Shown piece after piece: positions 34,901 to 41,742 of a stretch of DNA of 64,000 nt (position 1 is the first letter of the stretch; every line of letters begins with the position of its first letter). The stretch spans positions 124,001-188,000 of the forward strand of contig NZ_JAINFL010000012.1 of the NCBI RefSeq assembly GCF_022458895.1. The letters run 5' to 3'. Source of the DNA: Roseihalotalea indica. GTDB taxonomy: Bacteria; Bacteroidota; Bacteroidia; Cytophagales; Cyclobacteriaceae. A program made the translations under genes and the position numbers. The notes below the pieces were generated by a model that had not been told where the DNA came from, searched no databases, and saw nothing but the letters and a program-made list of their open reading frames with translations.

Positions 34901-35771
34901 TACCCCGCCTCGATGCCGGGCCAAATTGTACTCGAGCAATATCCTTAATCCGTATCGGTACGTTATCTTCCACCCGGACAACGGCTTCCTCTAGGTCCTC
35001 CAGATTCTTGACGTACCCTAATCCGCGCACAAAGTACTCGGCCCGGTTGATCTCAATCGTTCTTGCGCCTACATCCAGGTTACTGTTTCGCACACTTTCC
35101 ACCACCTGCGGCAAGGAGACATTGTAGGTCTTCATGGCATTCGGGTCAACATCGACCTGATATTCCTTCACATACCCGCCGACGGAAGCTACTTCGGCGA
35201 CTCCTTCAGCCGATGCCAGACCATAACGAACGTAAAAATCCTGTACCGAGCGCAGTTCCTGCAAGTCCCAGCCGCCGGTAGTGGTGCCGGTGCTGTCTTG
35301 TCCTTCCAGAGTGTACCAGAAAATCTGGCCCAAGGCAGTGGCATCAGGGCCCAGGGCGGGTTGCACACCTTCGGGCAGGGTGCCAGCCGGCAGGGCGTTG
35401 AGTTTTTCCAGGATGCGAGAACGGCTCCAGTAAAACTCTATATCCTCATCGAAGATGATATAGATGCTGGAGAACCCAAATGCCGATGAGCTTCGGATGG
35501 TTTTCACCCCTGGCATACCCAGCAAAGAGGTAGTAAGCGGGTAGGTAATCTGGTCTTCTACGTCCTGAGGGGAGCGGCCGCGCCATTCGGTGAAGACGAT
35601 CTGCTGGTTTTCGCCAATGTCGGGGATGGCATCGACGGGTACCGGATCAGTCAGGCCCTGGGCAATCTCAAACCCGAAAGGGGCAACGGCCAGCCCCCAG
35701 CCAATAAACAACAGTAATAGCAGGGCGGTAACCAGCCGGTTTTCTAAGAAAAAGCGGATAAAATGATGCAT
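31938..35771 (-). CDS. CusA/CzcA-type heavy-metal RND efflux pump
   Basis: The 1277-residue HME-RND inner-membrane pump shows DAIPDIGENQQIVFTEW, the SPQDVEDQITYPLTTSLLGMPGV signature, the proton-relay segment GIAIAIGTVVDVGIILSENI, the SMPHAGIEENRRTLQQLD region and the C-terminal IATDDGVLIATYLNQ. It is closest to CusA (Cu/Ag). It is about 200 residues longer than E. coli CusA; the extra length is largely a hydrophobic block at about 520-640 with four or so added membrane segments. It is operonic with HYC_CC_PP upstream and the S23/tolC block downstream. Its TAG stop is the first triplet of a 36-bp repeat. Confidence 0.95.
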   Translation of the reverse strand: MHHFIRFFLENRLVTALLLLLFIGWGLAVAPFGFEIAQGLTDPVPVDAIPDIGENQQIVFTEWRGRSPQDVEDQITYPLTTSLLGMPGVKTIRSSSAFGFSSIYIIFDEDIEFYWSRSRILEKLNALPAGTLPEGVQPALGPDATALGQIFWYTLEGQDSTGTTTGGWDLQELRSVQDFYVRYGLASAEGVAEVASVGGYVKEYQVDVDPNAMKTYNVSLPQVVESVRNSNLDVGARTIEINRAEYFVRGLGYVKNLEDLEEAVVRVEDNVPIRIKDIARVQFGPASRRGILDKSGAEVVGGVVVARYGANPREVITNVKAQIEEISSGLPTKTLEDGTVSQVTIVPFYDRTQLINETLGTLEEALTLEVLITIIVIVVMVVNLRASLLISALLPVAVLMCFIAMRYTGVVANIVSLSGIAIAIGTVVDVGIILSENILKHIERASPATSERKNYLKIVYDATVEVASAIVTAVATTIVSFLPVFSLQAAEGKLFTPLAFTKTFVLAASVIITLAILPTMAYWLFSFRPSRKKTQIIVNAGIIVLGIIALGISYAWAGMILLLFGLVNLGVTLAPDSLAWVKDLRSPINVAIVVIAVAWVLGIEWMPLGASVSSFLNVLFVVVLLVLILGSFLLVQSAYPFILRWCLNYKIVFLSFPTLMIILGLVIWQGFHGVFGFLTHGFDAVNVDIRTSEWYSYMTHQFPGIGEEFMPSLDEGAYLLMPTSMPHAGIEENRRTLQQLDMAVTAIPEVSLVVGKLGRAESSLDPAPISMYENVINYKSEYLTDASGQRLRFKTDEEGNFLIHEQDTLKAISREEAVYLDTDRLIPDEDGRYFRQWRDEIQSPSDIWDEIIVATRLPGVTSAPKLQPIETRLVMLQTGMRAPMGIKVKGPDLPTIEAFGLELERYLKEVPSVKGPSVFAERIVGKPYLEIDIDRNRIARYGLSIQDVQQYIEVAIGGIRLTTSVEGRERYPIRVRYARELRDDPEMIRQMLIPTPTGAQIPLGDIAELHYVQGPQMIKSEDTFLVGYVLLDKNEGYSEVEVVEAAQDYLNEKIGSGELKVPSGVSYRFSGSYENQIRAQQRLSVVIPLCLAVIFLILYLQFRSVSTALMVFTGIAVAFSGGFLLIWLYGQEGFLDFSIFGLYARDLFQVRTVYLSVAVWVGFIALFGIATDDGVLIATYLNQSLRKMRPENRQDVRKAVLRAGQKRVRPALMTTATTLLALLPVLTSTGRGSDIMIPMAIPIFGGMLIEIITLFVVPVLYSAWMEHKLRKKDLLNG

Positions 35772-35859
35772 ATAGAAATCAGGTAAACCTATAGAAATAG
35801 CTACAGCACCAGTATATGTGCATACCAGTGCATTAAAGGGTTATACCTGATGGTCTATA
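35771..35859. repeat. Imperfect inverted repeat upstream of cusA
   Basis: TATAGAAATCAGGTAAACC (35771-35789) is repeated in inverted form as GGTTATACCTGATGGTCTATA (35839-35859), with three differences. Between them lie a direct TATAGAAATAG and two ACCAGT copies. The element fills the 83-bp gap between the HYC_CC_PP gene and cusA. It could be a regulatory hairpin or an operator pair. Confidence 0.5.
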
Positions 35860-36241
35860 GTAGGAAGGATTGCTTGAGAACGGGAAGATCCTGAATGATC
35901 GGCGGCGGGTCTATGTAGTAATCCGCATACGTGATGTGTTCATCTGCTGAGTTAAACAGTGCTGAAAGGTCAAGATAAGGCAGATGGTAAGCGACGAACA
36001 GCGTAACAGCCTGAAATTTCAGCAAATTACTATCATATTCTTCGTCTACCTGTATCATTTCCTGCTCATCGTGGCAGCAGTCGGAGGGCATAGCCTCCGG
36101 ATCGTCGCAACATTTGGGAGTATGTTGCCCCACCGCTATCTGAGAGAGCTCACCGCCACAGTAATGCTTGCTGAGCATCACTCCTGTGGTAGAGAATAGT
36201 AACAAGGTACTAAGGGCGATATGGATTGCCTGTGATATCAC
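35855..36241 (-). CDS. HYC_CC_PP-family small secreted protein
   Basis: The 128-residue protein has an N-terminal hydrophobic export signal, then the defining motifs KHYCGG (about 25-30), CCDDP and DCCHDE (Cys pairs at about 44-58), and a C-terminal DPPPIIQDLPVLKQSFLL. The Cys/His set strongly suggests periplasmic metal binding. It is the first gene of the copper-type efflux operon. No in-frame ATG exists before residue 22, and the start is a GTG at 36241. Proteins of this family in Bacteroidota usually accompany Cus-type efflux genes; the exact role (metal sensor, chaperone or sponge) is not known. Confidence 0.85.
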   Translation of the reverse strand: MISQAIHIALSTLLLFSTTGVMLSKHYCGGELSQIAVGQHTPKCCDDPEAMPSDCCHDEQEMIQVDEEYDSNLLKFQAVTLFVAYHLPYLDLSALFNSADEHITYADYYIDPPPIIQDLPVLKQSFLL

Positions 36242-36541
36242 GAATAAGTTGTTAACGCCTTTCGAGGCAAAATGGTTGCCATACAGGGAAGGATTGACGG
36301 GGAGAAAGGTAAATAGAGGCCAAAACCGAGAGGCTGGAACACGCTAGGCCCCGGAGCAAGGTGTGTGGAGTAAGTAGATAATGGATAGCATAAGAATAAA
36401 TGAAGAAACTATGAGTAGACTAGAGGTACTCAGTCATTACTCACATATCTCAACCCAAAGAAAACTACACCTTGAACCCTGAACTTTGAACTAACAAACC
36501 TTTAACCTGAAACCAATTAACCTGTAAGCAAACAAATCATA
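36242..36541. repeat. Intergenic region with word-like repeat, copy B
   Basis: This 300-bp gap separates the metal operon from the GH113-like gene. Its left half (36242-36400) must hold the promoter of the metal operon; no clear -7/-33 pair or operator is seen. Its right half carries CTTGAACCCTGAACTTTGAA followed by CTAAC (36471-36495) and AACCTTTAACCTGAAACC, words shared with the gap at 54037-54323. Non-coding. Confidence 0.5.
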
Positions 36542-37618
36542 TCAGTTGAGAGCTGCGTTGTGGTTCCATTGGTAGATGATATCTTGCACGGGTTTGTTCT
36601 GAGGGGTGAACTCATTATCGTTATTGCCGCCGGATCGGTTATGGGGTATACGCCATTTCCATAGAAAACCTCCGCCGTACCAGGGTTCGGAGTTAAAGGT
36701 TTCGTAAAAAGCATCGTAGGCGGTGCGTTGTACCCACATATCGGTGACTAACTCATTTTCGTTCATATTCCAGTGCTCGCCGGTGCCGTAGGTCATACTG
36801 CGGTATCCGTATTCGGTGAAGAGCAAAGGACGGTTTTCTGCCTGGCTGAGCCTGGCCAAATCCTTCTTAATAGGCTTCCATCCTTTGAGTAAAGCGGCTT
36901 TAGTGGGTTTAGACTCCTTAGAGAGCGGAAAGTAACCATCCACCCCAATATAATCCAGGTCGGCCCAGAAGGTGACGTTGTGGTAGTTGTCCCAGTTAGC
37001 GGCATATGTCAGCTTGCCATCATAGACTTTGCGTACATCCCGGATCAGCGACCGCCAGAAATCGGGGCGTTGCTTTACCGATTGCCGCACTTCCGTGCCG
37101 ATGCAGAAGAGCTCTACGTCCATAGAATTGGCTATCTGGGCGAAGTCAAGAATATATTGGCGGTAATCTTCCTCCCACGCCGCCCAGGCATCGGGAGTTA
37201 CGAGGTCAAAATCGCCTGGCCAGCCCTGATCACGCACCCAAAGATGGGGTTTGATCATTATTTTCATCCCCTGATCGTGGGCCATTTTAGCGCAGGCAGC
37301 AATGCCCTCCATGCTTTCGCCCCAGTAATGAGCATCCGGACCCTTTTGCCACTTGACGAAAGTCTCGCCAGGGACACTAAACGCATACGGTACCAGGGCA
37401 ACCCAGTTAAAACCCAGCGAATCCAGCGGGCCCATCTCATGATGCTCGAAGGTATTGCGCGGGGCTTCCAGGTTAATACCCTTGATCAGGTCTGCTCGGG
37501 CATAATGCCGGGCTTGCTCCGAATGGGCCATGTCGCAACTACTGAGCACCCCCAGCAACATGCAGGAGATAAGAGCAAAAGGTAAACAGCCAATAGCCAT
37601 ACAACGGTTAGGGTTCAT
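36542..37618 (-). CDS. GH113-like TIM-barrel glycoside hydrolase, lipoprotein
   Basis: The 358-residue lipoprotein (Cys28 in GVLSSC) has a TIM-barrel: KGINLEAPRN (strand 1), LGFNWVALVPYAF, MIKPHLWVRDQGWPGDF, ELFCIGTEVRQSV with the likely acid/base Glu176, DYIGVDGYFPL, and LLFTEYGYRS with the likely nucleophile Glu269. This fits the glycoside hydrolase 113 (beta-mannanase-like) and related GTA-TIM families. It is probably anchored in the outer or periplasmic leaflet and acts on beta-linked glycans, possibly mannans. It is a single gene with no polysaccharide-utilisation partners next to it. Family confidence is good; substrate is inferred. Confidence 0.85.
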   Translation of the reverse strand: MNPNRCMAIGCLPFALISCMLLGVLSSCDMAHSEQARHYARADLIKGINLEAPRNTFEHHEMGPLDSLGFNWVALVPYAFSVPGETFVKWQKGPDAHYWGESMEGIAACAKMAHDQGMKIMIKPHLWVRDQGWPGDFDLVTPDAWAAWEEDYRQYILDFAQIANSMDVELFCIGTEVRQSVKQRPDFWRSLIRDVRKVYDGKLTYAANWDNYHNVTFWADLDYIGVDGYFPLSKESKPTKAALLKGWKPIKKDLARLSQAENRPLLFTEYGYRSMTYGTGEHWNMNENELVTDMWVQRTAYDAFYETFNSEPWYGGGFLWKWRIPHNRSGGNNDNEFTPQNKPVQDIIYQWNHNAALN

Positions 37619-37912
37619 GTTGGGTATACAATCTATAACGTCATCGGTCTATCGATAATACACATTTTCGGGGAAATCGTCAAAGAATAGAAGGGTTGAA
37701 TGAGTGATTGAGTGGTTGGTTTGGGGAAATACGGAGGGCGGAAACTGAAGACAGTTGAAGTAGAAAGCAATCTTTATCCAAATACCTAACTACCTACAAC
37801 AAACAATCAGCAATCAACAATTTAGCAATTAAACAATAGCACCATTAAACCATTAATTCTAACCTTTGAGCAAACGGCTAACAATAAACTATTCAACCAT
37901 TCACTCATTTCA
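37619..37912. repeat. Word-like intergenic repeat, copy C
   Basis: This gap follows the mscS stop codon. The plus strand around 37795-37850 reads as a chain of ACAATCAGCAATCAACAATT, TAGCAATTAAACAATAGC and ACCATTAAACCATTAATTC words, continuing as CATTCACTCATTTCATCATTC up to the mscS end. It shares words with copies A and D. Non-coding, low complexity. Confidence 0.55.
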
Positions 37913-38857
37913 TCATTCACGCATTCTATCATTAAAGTCATTATCATTCTTGCGGGCTCCTTCTTTTCCTTCACGGGCGTTATAATAGATACGCTGAGTG
38001 GGGTAGGCAAAGTCAATATCCTGATTCTGAGCAAAGGTGGTGAGGATGTCTTCCCAGATTTTATGCTCGGTCGTGCGGCGTTTGCGAGGGTCGCAGAGGT
38101 AGCGCATGGTTAATGCCACTCCGTTTTCCTTCACTTTGGTATAGACAATAGGGGTAAGATTTGTGTAGAAGATAAGGTACTGCTTGGAGGCTTCCAGTAA
38201 CCGCTGGGCGGCCGCTCTCGATAAAGGCTCAGCGTGCAGGTTCACGGTGTCTTCCAGAATAGCTTTTGCTTTCTTCCAGTTGCTTTCAAACGTAACGCGG
38301 ACCTCAATCTCGTTCCATATATGGCTAAATCCCTGCGTATAGCTGGCCTGCGGTTCTTTGAAGACTCTTCCGTTGGGGATATGAATGATGCGCCCGGTGC
38401 TCTGGTCAGCATCTACCCAGTTTTTTATTTCGTTGAGGGTAAACTGATAGAATCGTATGTCGATCACATCTCCGGCAAAGCCACCAATCTCTATCCGGTC
38501 TCCCACTTCAAAGGGGCGACGTAGCAGAATAAACACCCATCCGGCTACATTTACAATGGGGTCTTGTAGCGCAATGGCCAGTCCGGCCCCGACTAAGCCG
38601 AAAAAAGTGGCCAGTGACCCTACCCGGTCAATCCAGATAGACCCGATAATGATCAACAGCAGAGCGTTGGACAGGTTTTTGATACCATTTCGCCAGTAAT
38701 ATCGCTCTTTTGGGTTTTTGACACTCCTGAAAACGAGCTTTAAACCAAAAAAACGAAACAGCCAGACACCTACAATCACGAGTAATGAGTAAGCTATCTT
38801 CAGTTGCACTTCCTGACTGATTAGCCAGTTATCTTCAATCCACTCAGAAATATTCAT
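37913..38857 (-). CDS. mscS: MscS-family mechanosensitive ion channel
   Basis: The 314-residue protein has three membrane segments (about 20-40, 62-80, 83-115) and a TM3/beta-domain signature: LVGAGLAIALQDPIVNVAGWVFILLR, FEVGDRIEIGGFAGDVIDIRF and IIHIPNGRVFKEP. A cytoplasmic alpha-beta vestibule follows. It should open under membrane tension to release osmolytes. Length is normal for the family. The last coding bases run into AT-rich word repeats, and the final residues (NDNDFNDRMRE) may be a recent extension. It is divergent from the orphan coiled-coil gene at 39294. Confidence 0.93.
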   Translation of the reverse strand: MNISEWIEDNWLISQEVQLKIAYSLLVIVGVWLFRFFGLKLVFRSVKNPKERYYWRNGIKNLSNALLLIIIGSIWIDRVGSLATFFGLVGAGLAIALQDPIVNVAGWVFILLRRPFEVGDRIEIGGFAGDVIDIRFYQFTLNEIKNWVDADQSTGRIIHIPNGRVFKEPQASYTQGFSHIWNEIEVRVTFESNWKKAKAILEDTVNLHAEPLSRAAAQRLLEASKQYLIFYTNLTPIVYTKVKENGVALTMRYLCDPRKRRTTEHKIWEDILTTFAQNQDIDFAYPTQRIYYNAREGKEGARKNDNDFNDRMRE

Positions 38858-39293
38858 GATAGCTCGGTTAGAAGAGATTCTGCGTTAGTAATCCCACAAA
38901 AATCACTGGGAAAACGTTCGAATGCAACAAAGACAGAAGTTTTTCTGCGAAAGTAGATAGGGTTATAACTATCGAAGTGTGCTGATTCATGTTGATGGGA
39001 AACCATCTTTAGGGAGGTAGCCGGTTTATTCGGGTCATATATTATTATCTGGAAGGAGATAGATTGTTATTGGAGGTATATGACGTATGTTATCTCAGGG
39101 GATAGAGACATTTTCAGCGGTGATAAAGAGTTATCTCCCGGGTAAATAAGTAGTTTGGCTATCCGATTACTTACGATCCTACTTGTTTTAGTCTTAATGG
39201 GGCTAATTCTTACGCGGGTTATATTCTGCGATGAGTGAGTTTTTATGCCTTCTGGCAATCCGGTTACTTTGTGGGAGACTAAACGATGGAACG
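38858..39293. other. Divergent intergenic region, 436 bp
   Basis: The gap lies between mscS (leftward) and the coiled-coil gene (rightward). It is AT-rich with several short GATA/TATC words (GTTATCTC, GGAGATAG, GTTATTGGAG) around 39040-39150. I found no clear promoter pair, terminator or small gene; a possible 79-aa frame on the minus strand (39067-39306) has no recognisable features and overlaps the neighbouring start. Confidence 0.4.
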
Positions 39294-39935
39294 ATGAAGA
39301 TAGCAAATTTGTCAGCGAAAGAGTTACTCCATGTAGTAGATGTGGCCATCAAGGCAGCATTGAGTATTCCCGAACTAAAAAAAATGTTGAGCGCCCACTC
39401 AATGGACGATAAAAAGATACAGGTAGGACTTACCCTGGCTCAGGAAGTGGAAGTCTGGCAGGAGAAGCAGGAGAAAACTCAGGAGAATGCCCGGCAAGCG
39501 CAAAAAGTATTCAAAGGAGTGCAGGATAGTATCAAAGCATTGTACCGTCCGCACCGCGAAACAGCCCGTTTTGCTTACCGTCAGGATGCCGAACAACTGC
39601 AAAAGCTTCAGCTAACCGGAACTCCAGAGGTACGTTATGCCAAGTGGTTTAGTCAGATGGAGAATTTTTACGCTAAAGTAGATACCAAAGTAATGGCTAA
39701 GTACGGAGTGCCCACTGCCGAGATCACCCAAGTAAAGGAATTACTCAGCAAACTATCCGAGTTGGAGGTGCTACGCAACGATACCAAACGACAGGCGCAG
39801 CAAACTACTCAACGAAAGCAGGTGGCAGTGAAAGAACTTCGGACCTGGTTTAGCCGCTTTATGCGGGTGGCTCGCCTGGCGTGTATTGATGACCCTCAGT
39901 TATTAGAGTCGATGGGAGTGGTAGTACCGTCGTAG
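39294..39935 (+). CDS. Coiled-coil protein of unknown function
   Basis: The soluble 213-residue protein is almost entirely helical. Long coiled-coil stretches lie at about 45-95 (TLAQEVEVWQEKQEKTQENA, KVFKGVQDSIKALYRPHRET) and 150-185 (ELLSKLSELEVLRNDTKRQAQ). A conserved-looking C-terminal end reads WFSRFMRVARLACIDDPQLLESMG. I do not recognise the family; proteins of this look and length recur as unassigned orphans in Cytophagales. I chose the ATG at 39294 because it gives a natural start, MKIANLSAKELL; the ATG at 39231 would add 21 residues. The gene stands alone and ends in a terminator at 40037. Confidence 0.7.
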   Translation: MKIANLSAKELLHVVDVAIKAALSIPELKKMLSAHSMDDKKIQVGLTLAQEVEVWQEKQEKTQENARQAQKVFKGVQDSIKALYRPHRETARFAYRQDAEQLQKLQLTGTPEVRYAKWFSQMENFYAKVDTKVMAKYGVPTAEITQVKELLSKLSELEVLRNDTKRQAQQTTQRKQVAVKELRTWFSRFMRVARLACIDDPQLLESMGVVVPS

Positions 39936-40036
39936 TGAGGGGTTGTAGGGCGATTTGCGGAAAGATGTTATCAGGAACTACTAAGTTCTTCTAAAGGATA
40001 CTAAATACAAATCATAAATTAAGCTGACGTAAAGGC

Positions 40037-40064
40037 AGGGACTTCGAGAACGGAGTCCCTCTTT
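40037..40064 (+). terminator. Terminator of the coiled-coil gene
   Basis: AGGGACT (40037-40043) pairs with AGTCCCT (40054-40060), and inner pairs TCG/CGG bring the stem to 10 bp with an AGAA loop. CTTTTATGTTTT follows. It lies about 100 nt after the stop codon. Confidence 0.82.
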
Positions 40065-40184
40065 TATGTTTTAGATCGTCGAGAAGCGTGCGAATTCGTA
40101 TATTTTTTTAATATTGACAGTGAATTTTGTTCTAGAAGTTGACGGATAAGGTTGCAATTGTTTGACTTTCAGGTGTGTATCCTT

Positions 40185-40283
40185 AAGCCGGACGGGCTTC
40201 TACCGCGCCACGGGGGCTTTTTCCATCGATGAAAAAGTAGACAAAAAATCTAGAAAAGTTTGAAATTGCACCGGCAACCCGGT
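40185..40283 (+). other. Structured leader or small-RNA candidate
   Basis: Upstream of the DUF3124 gene several hairpins lie in a row. AAGCC (near 40185) can pair either with GGCTT at about 40195 or with the second GGCTT at about 40215, which is followed by a T run. CTTTTTC (40217-40223) pairs with GAAAAAG (40231-40237). ACCGG (40270-40274) pairs with CCGGT (40279-40283). The alternative pairing before a U-run resembles an attenuator, but I recognise no riboswitch class. Confidence 0.25.
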
Positions 40284-40371
40284 CGCTATGCTCAGACAGC
40301 AAATTTTTCCCTTAACTTATTAGCATACAGGTTTAATTTGTAACTATCGCTAATAATAAGTGCACAGAAAG

Positions 40372-40383
40372 AGCAATATTGCT
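40372..40383. promoter_or_regulatory. 12-bp perfect palindrome before the DUF3124 gene
   Basis: AGCAATATTGCT is a perfect palindrome 27 nt before the ATG at 40411. Its position suits an operator or leader hairpin. No regulator is encoded nearby. Confidence 0.3.
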
Positions 40384-40410
40384 TAGTGTGCTGTAAAAAC
40401 AGGTCGACGA

Positions 40411-40932
40411 ATGAAGCATATTTTTTTAGTATTTCTCAGCATCTTCGTGCTGATAGGATGCCAACAACGGCAAAAGGGGGTTAGCGAGATCAGTTCGCTT
40501 GATCCGGTTAACTGGAAACAGCGAAGTATCGAGCTTGATATGAATGATAGCTTACTGGTGCAGGCCAGTTCCTACCTGTCGGTTTATTCCGAGATATACC
40601 AACTCACCCAGGGACTTACCTATAGTTTAACAGCCACGGTCAGTATCCGCAATATCAGCTCTGCTGATTCGGTCTTTATTACTCGTGCCGACTATTATAA
40701 TACCCAGGGTGACCTCATTCGTACCTATTTAGACAATCCCATCTACGTAAAACCGCTGGAAACCATTGAAATTGTGATTGATGAGCGGGATAAAGATGGC
40801 GGAACCGGGGCCAATTTTATCTTTGAATGGGCTACGCGTAAGGAAGAACTGGAGCCTCACTTTGAAGCTGTCATGATTTCCACCACCGGTCAGCAGGGCA
40901 TTTCCTTTACCACTCAGGGGATTAAGCGATAA
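40411..40932 (+). CDS. DUF3124 lipoprotein
   Basis: The 173-residue lipoprotein has the lipobox VLIGC (Cys17). It shows the DUF3124 pattern of a beta-sandwich: LLVQASSYLSVYSEIYQL, YSLTATVSIRNISSADSVFI, LIRTYLDNPIYVKPLETIEI, then the conserved DKDGGTGANFIFEWA. No function is established for this family. It begins a two-gene unit with marC (3 bp downstream). The 5' region holds several hairpins and a palindrome, so it may be regulated post-initiation. Cellular location is presumably periplasmic face of a membrane. Confidence 0.85.
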   Translation: MKHIFLVFLSIFVLIGCQQRQKGVSEISSLDPVNWKQRSIELDMNDSLLVQASSYLSVYSEIYQLTQGLTYSLTATVSIRNISSADSVFITRADYYNTQGDLIRTYLDNPIYVKPLETIEIVIDERDKDGGTGANFIFEWATRKEELEPHFEAVMISTTGQQGISFTTQGIKR

Positions 40933-40935
40933 GGT

Positions 40936-41544
40936 ATGGTAGAGATTCTTAAGACTCTGCTATTTCTTATTGCAGTAGTAGACCCATTAGGCTCAGTGCC
41001 GGTGTATCTGGAGGCTACTAAGCAGTTTGATGCTCATCACAAGCGAAAGATAGCCCTGCGCGCTTCCGCCGTTGCCTTTGGCATTCTGTTGTTCTTCATT
41101 TTGGTGGGGCAACTTATTATGGAAGGCATGGAGATTACCCTGGATGCCTTCCAAATCTCCGGCGGTGTCATCTTATTTCTCTTTGCTTTGACCATGATCT
41201 TTGGGGAAGGTAAGCCCACGAGTGAGAAATTGCAGATCAAAGACTACAAACATGTCACGATTTTTCCCATCGCCATTCCCTCCATTGCCTCCCCTGCGGC
41301 TATTATGGCAGTAGTGTTAATGACTGACAACCATATCTACTCGGTTGGGCAGCAGGCAATTACCACCCTGTTGGTATTGGTAGTGCTGGGGATAACCTGT
41401 TTGCTGCTATTAGCGGCCCGGTACGTGCAGGAGAAGATAGGAGACTATGGCATCACCGTTATCAGCAAGATTATGGGATTGATTCTGGCGGCCTATGCCA
41501 CACAGAGCATCTTATCAGGTTTGAGAGATTTTTTTAATTTATAG
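40936..41544 (+). CDS. MarC-family integral membrane protein
   Basis: The 202-residue protein has six membrane segments. MarC/UPF0056 hallmarks are the early LLFLIAVVDPLGSVPVYLEATKQ, then LIMEGMEITLDAFQISGGVILFLFAL and the second-half PIAIPSIASPAAIMAVV. The family has no proven substrate; the old link to multiple antibiotic resistance has not held. It is translated 3 bp after the DUF3124 gene, a pairing with unknown meaning. About 200 bp (41545-41742) separate it from the SLC12-ATPase gene on the same strand. Length is normal for the family. Confidence 0.92.
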   Translation: MVEILKTLLFLIAVVDPLGSVPVYLEATKQFDAHHKRKIALRASAVAFGILLFFILVGQLIMEGMEITLDAFQISGGVILFLFALTMIFGEGKPTSEKLQIKDYKHVTIFPIAIPSIASPAAIMAVVLMTDNHIYSVGQQAITTLLVLVVLGITCLLLLAARYVQEKIGDYGITVISKIMGLILAAYATQSILSGLRDFFNL

Positions 41545-41742
41545 CGTTATCATTAGCTATTTTGAGCGTTTCTGATTGAAAATATGAGCCTTACTAAAGC
41601 AGATGAGCATTCTTTTCAGGATAATTCTTAAAATATTTACCTACTTTTCTGCATAATCTGTGACTTTTCCTCATCTTTTTCGTCAGAACCCCTAACTTAT
41701 TCCCCGAATACAAGTAATACCACGGAAGTATGAATCAGCTTT

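Noticed and set aside
39067..39306. 79-aa minus-strand open frame
   Set aside because: It crosses the start of the divergent coiled-coil gene and has no features expected of a real protein.
40185..40240. Known riboswitch (cobalamin, TPP, FMN, SAM)
   Set aside because: None of the conserved boxes of these classes is present, and only simple hairpins are seen.
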